NCBI GenBank assembly: GCA_964472465.1
Contig: CAYYLW010000155.1
Coordinates: 1-5,932, forward strand
Reading direction: 5' to 3'
From: JAAYCI01 sp964472465
GTDB lineage: Bacteria; Bacillota; Clostridia; Oscillospirales; Ruminococcaceae
DNA length: 5,932 nucleotides
How positions within the stretch are numbered: the stretch's first letter is position 1; each line of letters begins with the position of its first letter. Positions 1 to 5,932 of this stretch are shown piece after piece. The translations under genes and the position numbers were made by a program. Below the pieces are notes generated by a model. The model was given only the letters and a program-made list of their open reading frames with translations. It was not told where the DNA came from and made no database searches.

Positions 1-315
1 GGGGTGCTGGGCAGCATGCTGGTGGGGGTGCTCATCACCTTCATCTACATCAGCCTGTGGCGCAATTCCATGCCCTGGAACGGCGTGAGCAATATCTATT
101 ACCTGCTGGTGGCGCTGTTTGGCATCCCGGCGTCTATTTTGGGCATCATGGGCGATTTGTTCGCCTCGGCGGTGAAACGCCAGTGTGAAATTAAGGATTA
201 TGGCACCATCTTTCCCGGCCATGGCGGCATTTTGGACCGTTTCGATAGCGTGATGTTTGTGGCGCCGCTGGTGGTGTTTGGGGTACGCAGCTTCTTTTAT
301 ATTTACCTGCGTTAA
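1..315 (+). CDS. cdsA: Phosphatidate cytidylyltransferase (CDP-diglyceride synthase), C-terminal part
   Basis: This is the last 104 codons of an integral membrane enzyme that makes CDP-diacylglycerol from phosphatidic acid and CTP, the branch point for bacterial phospholipids. The reading frame is open to the left edge, so the true start lies upstream; the GTG at 4 is only an internal codon. The family signature is complete: window residues 56-82 read S-A-V-K-R, then K-D (65-66), then P-G-H-G-G (72-76), then D-R-F-D (79-82), the conserved acidic and basic residues of the CTP/Mg2+ site. It is preceded by G-D-L-F (51-54). Hydrophobic segments at about 2-20, 33-50 and 84-102 are probable membrane helices. 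The gene ends 16 nt before dxr, consistent with an operon. The identification is firm; only the N-terminal portion is missing. Confidence 0.96.
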   Translation, partial: GVLGSMLVGVLITFIYISLWRNSMPWNGVSNIYYLLVALFGIPASILGIMGDLFASAVKRQCEIKDYGTIFPGHGGILDRFDSVMFVAPLVVFGVRSFFYIYLR

Positions 316-322
316 CGCAGAC

Positions 323-328
323 GGAGAG
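323..328 (+). promoter_or_regulatory. Ribosome binding site of dxr
   Basis: GGAGAG lies in the short cdsA-dxr gap, with its GGAG core 5 nt before the ATG at 332. It supports that ATG over the longer in-frame extension back to 257, which would overlap the cdsA signature region and adds residues unlike any Dxr N-terminus. Confidence 0.7.
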
Positions 329-331
329 TGT

Positions 332-1483
332 ATGACAAAACGGGTGGCCCTTTTGGGCAGTACTGGTTCTATTGGGCGGCAAAGCCTGGAGGTAATTCGC
401 CAGCAGGGTTATCAGGTGGTGGCCCTGGCGGCGGGGTACAACGTGCGGCTGCTGATGGAACAGGTGCGGGAATTTGCCCCGCCGGTGGTGGCGGTGGCAG
501 ACGAAGTGGCCGCCGCGGCCCTGGAGCGGGAGTTGGCCGCCCTGCCGTACCCGCCCCGCCTGCTGCGCGGGAAGGATGCCGCCCGCAACGCCGTGGCCGA
601 AGCCGAGGCCGACGTGGTGCTGAACGCCATTGTGGGCATCTCGGGGCTTAGCGCCACACTCACGGCCCTTTCGGGCGGGGCGGCGGTGGCCCTGGCCAAC
701 AAAGAAAGCCTGGTGACGGGCGGCCAGCTTGTGCTGGACGAAATGCACACCAAAGGCGGCGCCTTGCTGCCAGTGGATAGCGAGCACAGCGCCATTTTCC
801 AGTGCTTGCAGGACAGGCATTCCGCGGCGGCCTTGCAGAAAATTATCCTCACGGCCAGCGGTGGGCCTTTTTACGGCAAAACCCGAGAGGAACTGCGGGC
901 GGTGACGGCCCGCGATGCACTGGCCCACCCGAACTGGGCCATGGGCAACAAAATCACCATCGATTCCGCCACCCTGATGAACAAGGGCCTTGAGTTCATT
1001 GAGGCCATGTGGCTGTTTGGATTGCCCCCCGCCCAGATTGAAATTGTGGTGCAGCGGCAAAGCATCATCCATTCCCTGGTGGAATTTGCCGATCACTCGG
1101 TGCTGGCCCAGCTTGGCGTGCCGGATATGCGCATTCCCATCCAGTATGCCCTCACCTGGCCACAGCGCCTGCCAGGGCCTGCCCCCCGGCTGGATTTTAC
1201 ACAGCTTAAAACCTTGGATTTTGGCCAGGCGGATGAGGAGACCTTCCGCTGCCTGGCGGCCTGCAAAAAAGCGGCGGCCAAAGGAGGCCTAGCCCCCTGT
1301 GCGGCCAACGGTGCGGGGGAGGAAGCCGTGGCCCTGTTCTTGGCCGGGGAAATCTCCTTCTTGGATATTGGGCGGCTGGTGGAGGGCTGTGTGGACAGTG
1401 ATGCCTTTGCCGGCGGCTATGATTTGCAGGACGTATATGCCTGCGACGCAGCGGCCCGCCGCTATGTACAACAAAACAGATAA
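332..1483 (+). CDS. dxr: 1-deoxy-D-xylulose 5-phosphate reductoisomerase
   Basis: Cytoplasmic enzyme of the MEP isoprenoid pathway. It isomerises and reduces DXP to 2-C-methyl-D-erythritol 4-phosphate using NADPH and a divalent metal, and is the target of fosmidomycin. The product is 383 aa, normal for the family. Visible motifs: the NADPH-binding G-S-T-G-S-I-G loop at residues 9-15; L-A-N-K-E at 121-125; P-V-D-S-E-H at 147-152 with metal ligands D149 and E151; T-A-S-G-G-P-F at 174-180; H-P-N-W at 199-202; and M-N-K-G-L-E at 216-221 giving the third metal ligand E221. The VVQRQSIIHSLV stretch and the G-V-P-D-M-R-I-P-I-Q-Y-A segment (262-273) are also typical. The ATG at 332 was chosen because it places the nucleotide loop at the normal distance from the N-terminus and has a Shine-Dalgarno sequence. 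One oddity: the C-terminal L-N-A-A-N-E-type motif reads A-N-G-A-G-E (325-330). All catalytic residues are present, so an active enzyme is expected. Confidence 0.98.
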   Translation: MTKRVALLGSTGSIGRQSLEVIRQQGYQVVALAAGYNVRLLMEQVREFAPPVVAVADEVAAAALERELAALPYPPRLLRGKDAARNAVAEAEADVVLNAIVGISGLSATLTALSGGAAVALANKESLVTGGQLVLDEMHTKGGALLPVDSEHSAIFQCLQDRHSAAALQKIILTASGGPFYGKTREELRAVTARDALAHPNWAMGNKITIDSATLMNKGLEFIEAMWLFGLPPAQIEIVVQRQSIIHSLVEFADHSVLAQLGVPDMRIPIQYALTWPQRLPGPAPRLDFTQLKTLDFGQADEETFRCLAACKKAAAKGGLAPCAANGAGEEAVALFLAGEISFLDIGRLVEGCVDSDAFAGGYDLQDVYACDAAARRYVQQNR

Positions 1484-1513
1484 AGACGGAATGATTCGCC
1501 CCTTTTACGCAAT

Positions 1514-1520
1514 GGAGAGG
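1514..1520 (+). promoter_or_regulatory. Ribosome binding site of rseP
   Basis: GGAGAGG sits 7 nt before the ATG at 1528. An out-of-frame ATG begins immediately after it at 1521, but that is too close for initiation. The 44 nt dxr-rseP gap is otherwise featureless, with no stable hairpin or T-tract, so I see no terminator or internal promoter there. Confidence 0.75.
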
Positions 1521-1527
1521 ATGCTAC

Positions 1528-2589
1528 ATGAATGTTGTGCTGATGATAGTTGCGGGGCTATTGGTGTTTGGAGCCGTAATTTTTGTACACGAACTGGGCC
1601 ATTTTCTGGTGGCCAAAAAAAGCGGCATCAAGGTAAATGAATTTGCCCTGGGCATGGGGCCGGTTTTGTTCAGCTTTACAAAAGGCGAGACAAAATATGC
1701 CCTGCGGCTGTTTCCCATCGGTGGCTTTGTGAGCATGGAGGGGGAGGACGACGAGAGCGAGGAGCCCCGCAGCTTTGGCCATGCACCGGTCTATAAGCGC
1801 ATGCTTGTCATCGTGGCAGGCGCGTTTATGAACATGGTGCTGGGCTTTTTGGTGCTGGTGGTGCTGGTGGCCAGCGGCGGGCCCATTGCCAGCCGCACCG
1901 TGGCCGAAGTGAGCGACCCGGCCACCGGCCTGCAAGTGGGGGATACCATTCTCAAGATAAACGGGCGTAGCTGCTTTACCATGAGCGATATTTTGTATGA
2001 ATTTGCCCGTACCCAAAACGGCACCTTTGATTTGCAGGTGAAGCGGGACGGCGAAAAAGTGGAACTGAGCGGGGTGCATTTCCCGGTGGCAGACGCCGTG
2101 GACGAGGAGACAGGGGAACCGGTGATCGATGAGAACACGGGAAAACCCTATACCTTCCTGGACATCAGTTTTAAGGTGCTGCCGCTGGAAAAAAATGTGG
2201 GAACCGTGTTGCAGCAGGCGTTTTATACCACTCTTTCCTATACACGCCTGATTTACCTCACGTTCTTCGACCTTATCACCGGGCGGGTACCCATCAACAA
2301 CCTTTCCGGCCCGGTGGGTATAGTGGAGCAAATTGGCAAGGCTGCCATCATCGGCTGGCGGAACGTGTTACAGCTACTGGCCCTCATCTCGGTGAACTTG
2401 GGCGTGATGAACATGCTGCCTCTGCCCGCTTTGGATGGCGGTAAGGTGCTGCTGTTGGCCGTGGAGGGCATCCGCCGTAAGCCGCTGAACCGCCGCTTTG
2501 AAATTGCGGTGAACACCGCGGGTTTTGTGCTGCTGATGGGGCTGATGGTGATGGTGACCTTCAACGACATTCTGCGGCTGGTGAGGTAA
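1528..2589 (+). CDS. rseP: RseP/RasP-family intramembrane site-2 zinc metalloprotease
   Basis: Polytopic membrane protease that cleaves transmembrane segments, typically of anti-sigma factors and leftover signal peptides, in regulated intramembrane proteolysis. The product is 353 aa. Helix 1 (about residues 3-26) carries the zinc-binding H-E-L-G-H motif at 21-25, with H21 and H25 as ligands and E22 as catalytic base. The membrane-associated loop with F-P-I-G-G-F-V (62-68) follows. A second hydrophobic helix spans about 92-115. A PDZ domain lies at about 120-190, with the carboxylate-loop-like G-L-Q-V-G-D-T-I at 134-141 and I-N-G at 144-146. G-P-V-G-I is at 261-265. The third zinc ligand D303 is in the N-M-L-P-L-P-A-L-D-G-G motif (295-305), and a last helix is at about 331-348. 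Between the PDZ domain and the GPVGI region there is an acidic tandem repeat (residues 192-209). The substrate cannot be told from the window. The gene sits between dxr and ispG, the usual envelope/isoprenoid cluster position. Confidence 0.96.
   Translation: MNVVLMIVAGLLVFGAVIFVHELGHFLVAKKSGIKVNEFALGMGPVLFSFTKGETKYALRLFPIGGFVSMEGEDDESEEPRSFGHAPVYKRMLVIVAGAFMNMVLGFLVLVVLVASGGPIASRTVAEVSDPATGLQVGDTILKINGRSCFTMSDILYEFARTQNGTFDLQVKRDGEKVELSGVHFPVADAVDEETGEPVIDENTGKPYTFLDISFKVLPLEKNVGTVLQQAFYTTLSYTRLIYLTFFDLITGRVPINNLSGPVGIVEQIGKAAIIGWRNVLQLLALISVNLGVMNMLPLPALDGGKVLLLAVEGIRRKPLNRRFEIAVNTAGFVLLMGLMVMVTFNDILRLVR
2101..2154 (+). repeat. In-frame imperfect tandem repeat of a 9-residue acidic unit inside rseP
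   Basis: Two adjacent 27-nt units (2101-2127 and 2128-2154) encode D-E-E-T-G-E-P-V-I and D-E-N-T-G-K-P-Y-T, residues 192-209 of RseP. The first seven positions share D-E-x-T-G-x-P. The nucleotides match at 16 of 27 positions by my count, so if this is a duplication it is old. It lies just after the PDZ domain, before the segment leading to the last catalytic helix, and is probably a surface loop or hairpin outside the membrane. The role is unknown, and it could be chance similarity in a low-complexity acidic loop. Confidence 0.5.
2583..2586 (+). promoter_or_regulatory. Ribosome binding site of ispG, inside the last codons of rseP
   Basis: GAGG overlaps the final Val-Arg codons of rseP and stands 7 nt before the ispG ATG at 2594. 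The rseP stop codon lies in the spacer. With only 4 nt between the two genes, translational coupling is likely: ribosomes finishing rseP are already next to the ispG start. Confidence 0.6.
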
Positions 2590-2593
2590 GGCC

Positions 2594-3646
2594 ATGGAAA
2601 CCGGGCGCAGAACAGCAAAAACCGTAAAAGTGGGCAAGTTGCTGCTGGGGGGCGAAAACCCCGTGGCCGTGCAAAGCATGCTCAGTGTGCCGGCAGGGGA
2701 CGTGGAAGGCAATGTACAGCAGGCCCGGCAACTGGAAGAAGCGGGTTGCCACATCCTGCGGGTAAGCCTGCCCACGCATGAGGATGTGCGGCTGGTGGGG
2801 GCCCTGAAAAAAGCGGTGGCCCTGCCCATTGTGGCGGACATCCACTTCGACTATAAAATTGCCCTGGCCGCCGTGGCCGCCGGGGTGGATAAAATACGCC
2901 TAAACCCCGGCAACATCGGCGGAAAAGAGCGGGTGCGGGAGGTGGCGCGGGCCTGCCAAAGCGCCGGGGTACCCATCCGCATTGGGGTGAACGGCGGCAG
3001 TTTGGAAAAAGGCCTGCTGGAAAAATATGGCCGCCCCTGCGCCGAGGCCCTTGTGGAAAGCGCCCTGGCCCAAGCGGCCCTGCTGGAAGAATACGGTTTT
3101 ACCGATATTGTCATTTCGCTGAAAAGCAGCCATGTGCCCACCAATGTGCAGGCCTACCGCCTGTTGGCCGCCCAGTGCGCTTACCCCCTGCACCTGGGTG
3201 TTACCGAGGCGGGCACCTACCGCAGTGGCCTTGTGAAAAACGCAATGGGCATAGGCAGCCTGCTGCTGGACGGCATAGGCGATACCCTGCGCGTCTCCCT
3301 GACCGATGAGCCGGTGAAAGAGGTGGAGGCGGGCTTTGAGATTCTGCGCGCGGCGGGCCACCCGGTACCGGGCCCGGAGGTGATTAGTTGCCCCACCTGC
3401 GGGCGCACCTGCATCCCGGTGGCCCAGCTTGCAAGCGAACTACAGGAAAGGCTGACGGGTTGCCAAAAAACCCTCAAAGTGGCCGTGATGGGCTGTGTGG
3501 TGAACGGCATTGGTGAGGGGAAAGAGGCCGATGTGGGCCTGGCCGGCGGCCAGGGCAGCGCGGTAATTTTCCGCAAAGGGGAGCAACTGCGCACCGTGCG
3601 GGGCAATTATTTGGAAGAATTGATGAAAGAAATTGAGCAATTATAA
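2594..3646 (+). CDS. ispG: 4-hydroxy-3-methylbut-2-en-1-yl diphosphate synthase (GcpE)
   Basis: Cytoplasmic iron-sulfur enzyme of the MEP pathway. It reductively opens 2-C-methyl-D-erythritol 2,4-cyclodiphosphate to HMBPP, the step before IspH, taking electrons from flavodoxin or ferredoxin. At 350 aa it is the compact bacterial form: a TIM barrel (about 1-255) followed by an Fe-S domain (about 260-350). Barrel motifs: V-Q-S-M at 26-29, A-D-I-H-F-D at 81-86, R-L-N-P-G-N-I-G at 102-109, R-I-G-V-N-G-G-S-L-E at 129-138, L-G-V-T-E-A-G at 201-207 and G-I-G-D-T-L-R-V-S-L at 227-236. The [4Fe-4S] ligands are C266 and C269 (S-C-P-T-C-G), C301 (M-G-C-V-V-N-G) and E308, with the same C-to-E spacing as characterised enzymes. 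Oddity: the residues after Q-S-M are L-S-V-P-A-G-D instead of the usual T-N-T-x-T-x-D. It follows rseP by 4 nt. The start is fixed by its Shine-Dalgarno sequence and the normal distance to the V-Q-S-M motif. Confidence 0.97.
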   Translation: METGRRTAKTVKVGKLLLGGENPVAVQSMLSVPAGDVEGNVQQARQLEEAGCHILRVSLPTHEDVRLVGALKKAVALPIVADIHFDYKIALAAVAAGVDKIRLNPGNIGGKERVREVARACQSAGVPIRIGVNGGSLEKGLLEKYGRPCAEALVESALAQAALLEEYGFTDIVISLKSSHVPTNVQAYRLLAAQCAYPLHLGVTEAGTYRSGLVKNAMGIGSLLLDGIGDTLRVSLTDEPVKEVEAGFEILRAAGHPVPGPEVISCPTCGRTCIPVAQLASELQERLTGCQKTLKVAVMGCVVNGIGEGKEADVGLAGGQGSAVIFRKGEQLRTVRGNYLEELMKEIEQL

Positions 3647-3650
3647 ACAA

Positions 3651-3657
3651 AGGTGAT
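3651..3657 (+). promoter_or_regulatory. Ribosome binding site that fixes a TTG start for polC
   Basis: AGGTGAT matches the 3' part of the extended Shine-Dalgarno consensus (AGGAGGTGAT) and ends 3 nt before the TTG at 3661, placing the AGG core 7 nt from it. The polC frame has a TGA at 3634-3636 upstream. Between that stop and 3661 there are only ATT and ATA codons, so TTG 3661 is the best start by position and ribosome binding. Confidence 0.75.
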
Positions 3658-3660
3658 ATT

Positions 3661-5932
3661 TTGGGTCTACCGCTGCTGGAACTCTGCCCGGAACTTGCAA
3701 AAGACCCCGCCTTTTCCAGCGATTTGGATATCCTGGTGCAGGGTGTGGGCATCGACGAAAAAAATGGCCGTGTGAAGGTCCGCTTTCAGTGTAAGCGGGC
3801 CTTATCCTTGTGCGAAAATCAAAGCGTGCAGGCAGGCATTGCCTCGCGTTTTCCGTCCTATGACCTAATTTTGGCGGGTTGCTTTCCCTTTGAGGCCCTG
3901 GACGAAACAGGGCTGTTGTGCCTGATAGAAGAGCTGAAAATGCAGGGCATGCCCCTGAACGGATACTTTAAAAATGCCCACTTGGCGCTGCGGGAGGGCG
4001 CGGTGGAGATAGAGGTGCAGGGGGGCTGCTCGATGCTGGTGGACATGGGCTTTCCCGCGGCCCTAGCCGCCTTGGTAGAGGAAAAAACCGGGCGGTTGCC
4101 CGAGGTGCGGTTGACAGCCGCAAAACCTTTTGATGCAGAGGCCGTGATGGAGCATTTTGCCCAAAAGGCCCCCGCGCCGCGCATGGCGAGCAAGGGCATC
4201 ACTCTGCCCAAACTGGCGGGGCTTGATTTGGACGAAAAGCCCGCCGAAAGCCTGTTTGGCGCTCTTTTTACCCCGGATAAAATCGACCCTTTGGCCAGCC
4301 TGGACGAGGGCAGCCGTAAGTGTACGGTGTGCGGCGATGTGTTTAAGGTGGACTGGCGGGAACTGCGGAACGGCGGGCAGATACTGCTGTTTGGCCTGAC
4401 GGATTATAAGACCTCGGTCTCGGTGAAACACCGTTTGTTTCCGGACGCCAAGATAGGGAAACTGGGGGAAATCAAAGCCGGGGACAGCCTGATTGTCCGG
4501 GGAGAATACTACTACGACACCTTCACCAATGAATACACCCTGCGCCCGGCCGATATTCTGCGGGTCTACCGCAAGCCCTGGATAGACGAGGCCGAAGAAA
4601 AGCGCGTGGAACTGCATCTGCATACCAAACTCAGTGCGCTGGACGGCCTATGTGACCCTGGCGAGGCCGTGAAAACGGCGGCCAAAATGGGCCATAAGGC
4701 TGTTGCCATCACAGACCATGGGGTGGTGCAGGCCTACCCAGAAGCCATGCTTGCCTGGGATTCCCTGCGCAAAGACTATCCGGATTTTAAAGTGATTTAC
4801 GGCATGGAGGCCTATTTCATCGACGATATGGTGCCCGTGCTGGACCGCCACGTGAAAGGCGATATTCCCAAGGCCACCTTCGTGGTGTTCGATATTGAAA
4901 CCACCGGGCTCTCCCCAAAAGACGAACGCCTGACCGAGATAGGCGCGGTAAAGCTGCAAAACGGTGAGGTGGTGGATACCTTTTCCAGTTTTGTGCAACC
5001 GGGCAAGCCCATTCCGCCCCATATCACCCAGCTCACCGGCATCACCGACGAGATGGTGGCAGACGCGCCACCGCCGGGGGAGGCCTTGCGCCATTTCTTG
5101 GCGTTTGCCGCGGGCAGCGTGCTGGTGGCCCACAACGGCCACGGCTTTGATATGCGCTTCATGCAGGCCGCCGCCACGCGGGAGGGCCTGGAATTTACCC
5201 TGCCCTGCATCGATACCTTACCCCTGGGCCAGGCCTTGTTCCCAGGGCTGAAAAACTACAAGCTGGACACCCTGGCCGCCCACTTGAAAGTACCCCCCTT
5301 CGCGCACCACCGCGCCACCGATGACGCCAAGGCCACGGCGGATATCTTTTTGCATATGCTGGAAGAACTGGCCGCGCGCAGCATTGCCACGCTGGAAGGG
5401 CTGAACACCGGTCTCAAGGCGAAAAATGTGCTCTCCCGCCGCAGCTTCCATATGATTTTGCTGGTGCAGAACCTCACCGGCCTTAAAAATCTCTACAAAA
5501 TCGTCTCCAAAAGCCATATCGATTATTTCAGCAGCGGCAAAAGCAAAGGCCCCCGGGTGCCGCGCAGCCTATTGAACGAGCACCGTGAGGGCCTGCTCAT
5601 CGGTTCCGCCTGCGAGGCGGGGGAACTTTACCGCGCCATCTTGGGCGGCGCAGGGGAGGAAGAACTGGAACGCATCGCCGAATATTACGACTATTTGGAA
5701 GTGCAACCCCTGGGCAACAATGAATTTTTACTGCGGGACGGCAAGGTGGAGAGCATGGAGACCTTGCAAGACTACAATAAAACCATCATCGCCCTGGCAA
5801 AAAAACAGGAAAAACCCGTGGTGGCCACCGGAGACGTGCATTTCATGCGCCCGCGGGACGCCGTGTACCGCAGTGTGTTGCAGGCCGGGCAGGGCTTTGG
5901 CGATGCCGACAACCAGGCCCCGCTCTATTTCC
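3661..5932 (+). CDS. polC: DNA polymerase III PolC-type alpha subunit, N-terminal 757 residues (runs off the window)
   Basis: Replicative DNA polymerase of Bacillota, with built-in 3'-5' proofreading. The frame is open from TTG 3661 to the right edge, giving 757 codons of a protein usually around 1,400-1,450 aa; the polymerase palm, fingers and C-terminal domains lie outside. Domains in order: PolC-specific N-terminal region (about 1-215); OB-fold nucleic-acid-binding domain (about 220-312, with I-L-L-F-G-L-T-D-Y-K); first half of the PHP domain with H-L-H-T at 319-322, I-T-D-H-G at 350-354 and G-M-E-A at 381-384; inserted DEDD exonuclease (about 405-575) with ExoI D-I-E-T-T-G at 411-416 (D411, E413), ExoII D497, and ExoIII H550 and D555 in H-H-R-A-T-D-D; then the second PHP half with I-G-S-A-C-E at 647-652 and T-G-D-V-H-F at 723-728. 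The acidic exonuclease residues and the PHP metal-ligand motifs are intact, so proofreading is expected to be active. Likely cotranscribed with ispG, 14 nt upstream. Confidence 0.97.
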   Translation, partial: MGLPLLELCPELAKDPAFSSDLDILVQGVGIDEKNGRVKVRFQCKRALSLCENQSVQAGIASRFPSYDLILAGCFPFEALDETGLLCLIEELKMQGMPLNGYFKNAHLALREGAVEIEVQGGCSMLVDMGFPAALAALVEEKTGRLPEVRLTAAKPFDAEAVMEHFAQKAPAPRMASKGITLPKLAGLDLDEKPAESLFGALFTPDKIDPLASLDEGSRKCTVCGDVFKVDWRELRNGGQILLFGLTDYKTSVSVKHRLFPDAKIGKLGEIKAGDSLIVRGEYYYDTFTNEYTLRPADILRVYRKPWIDEAEEKRVELHLHTKLSALDGLCDPGEAVKTAAKMGHKAVAITDHGVVQAYPEAMLAWDSLRKDYPDFKVIYGMEAYFIDDMVPVLDRHVKGDIPKATFVVFDIETTGLSPKDERLTEIGAVKLQNGEVVDTFSSFVQPGKPIPPHITQLTGITDEMVADAPPPGEALRHFLAFAAGSVLVAHNGHGFDMRFMQAAATREGLEFTLPCIDTLPLGQALFPGLKNYKLDTLAAHLKVPPFAHHRATDDAKATADIFLHMLEELAARSIATLEGLNTGLKAKNVLSRRSFHMILLVQNLTGLKNLYKIVSKSHIDYFSSGKSKGPRVPRSLLNEHREGLLIGSACEAGELYRAILGGAGEEELERIAEYYDYLEVQPLGNNEFLLRDGKVESMETLQDYNKTIIALAKKQEKPVVATGDVHFMRPRDAVYRSVLQAGQGFGDADNQAPLYF

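Noticed and set aside
257..331. Upstream extension of dxr to ATG 257
   Set aside because: It would overlap the cdsA coding end by about 59 nt and add 25 residues not typical of Dxr; the ATG at 332 has a ribosome binding site and gives the normal N-terminus.
191..1096. 301-codon open frame on the minus strand opposite cdsA and dxr
   Set aside because: It lies antisense to two firmly identified genes. Its product is rich in His, Gln, Gly and Arg with no recognisable domain, as expected when GC-rich codons are read in reverse.
1484..1527. Possible terminator or promoter in the largest intergenic gap
   Set aside because: No GC-rich stem followed by a T-tract and no convincing -35/-10 pair is visible in these 44 nt.
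1491..1640. Possible small leader or overlapping gene starting at ATG 1491 between dxr and rseP
   Set aside because: It runs out of frame into rseP, has only a poor ribosome binding site, and its frame is merely the continuation of an alternative frame of dxr. Its cysteine-rich stretch is read from rseP codons.
1558..2331. 257-codon open frame on the minus strand opposite rseP
   Set aside because: It is antisense to the conserved protease, has a low-complexity His/Gln-rich product and no family motif; it is a compositional shadow.
5799..5805. Run of seven A residues in polC in the phase of a slippery heptamer (A AAA AAA); a similar run lies at 3758-3764
   Set aside because: Both encode ordinary Lys-containing stretches, the zero frame continues through conserved PolC sequence, and I see no downstream pseudoknot or useful alternative frame, so programmed frameshifting is not supported.

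Overview
The window is a single-strand block of five plus-strand genes: the 3' end of cdsA, then complete dxr, rseP and ispG, then the first 757 codons of polC, which runs off the right edge. All five carry clear family motifs. Nothing that looks like a mobile element, CRISPR array, RNA gene or phage remnant is visible. I see no undescribed system here; it is a conserved housekeeping cluster with a few local oddities.

Organism: a PolC-type replicative polymerase with its exonuclease domain inserted into a PHP domain points to Bacillota. The order cdsA-dxr-rseP-ispG-polC is the arrangement I associate with Clostridia; in Bacillus the slot between rseP and polC holds proS. The strongly G/C-rich third codon positions and the purine-rich coding strand suggest a high-GC clostridial lineage, such as a gut Oscillospiraceae-like bacterium. 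The genus or species cannot be told from the window.

Layout: cdsA tail 1-315; 16 nt gap; dxr 332-1483; 44 nt gap; rseP 1528-2589; 4 nt gap; ispG 2594-3646; 14 nt gap; polC 3661 to beyond 5932. No gap holds a recognisable promoter or terminator hairpin, and each start has a Shine-Dalgarno-like sequence, so the genes are probably cotranscribed from a promoter upstream of the window. There is no gene-free stretch longer than 44 nt.

Function: CdsA makes CDP-diacylglycerol for phospholipids. Dxr and IspG are two steps of the MEP isoprenoid pathway, the first committed one and the penultimate one; this pathway supplies undecaprenyl carriers for the cell wall. RseP is an intramembrane site-2 protease that controls envelope stress or sigma-factor signalling. 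PolC is the replicative DNA polymerase. The cluster therefore links membrane and wall precursor supply, envelope surveillance and chromosome replication. The points most worth a second look are an altered QSM-TNT motif in IspG, an acidic 9-residue tandem repeat in RseP, and a one-residue expansion of the ExoII motif in PolC.
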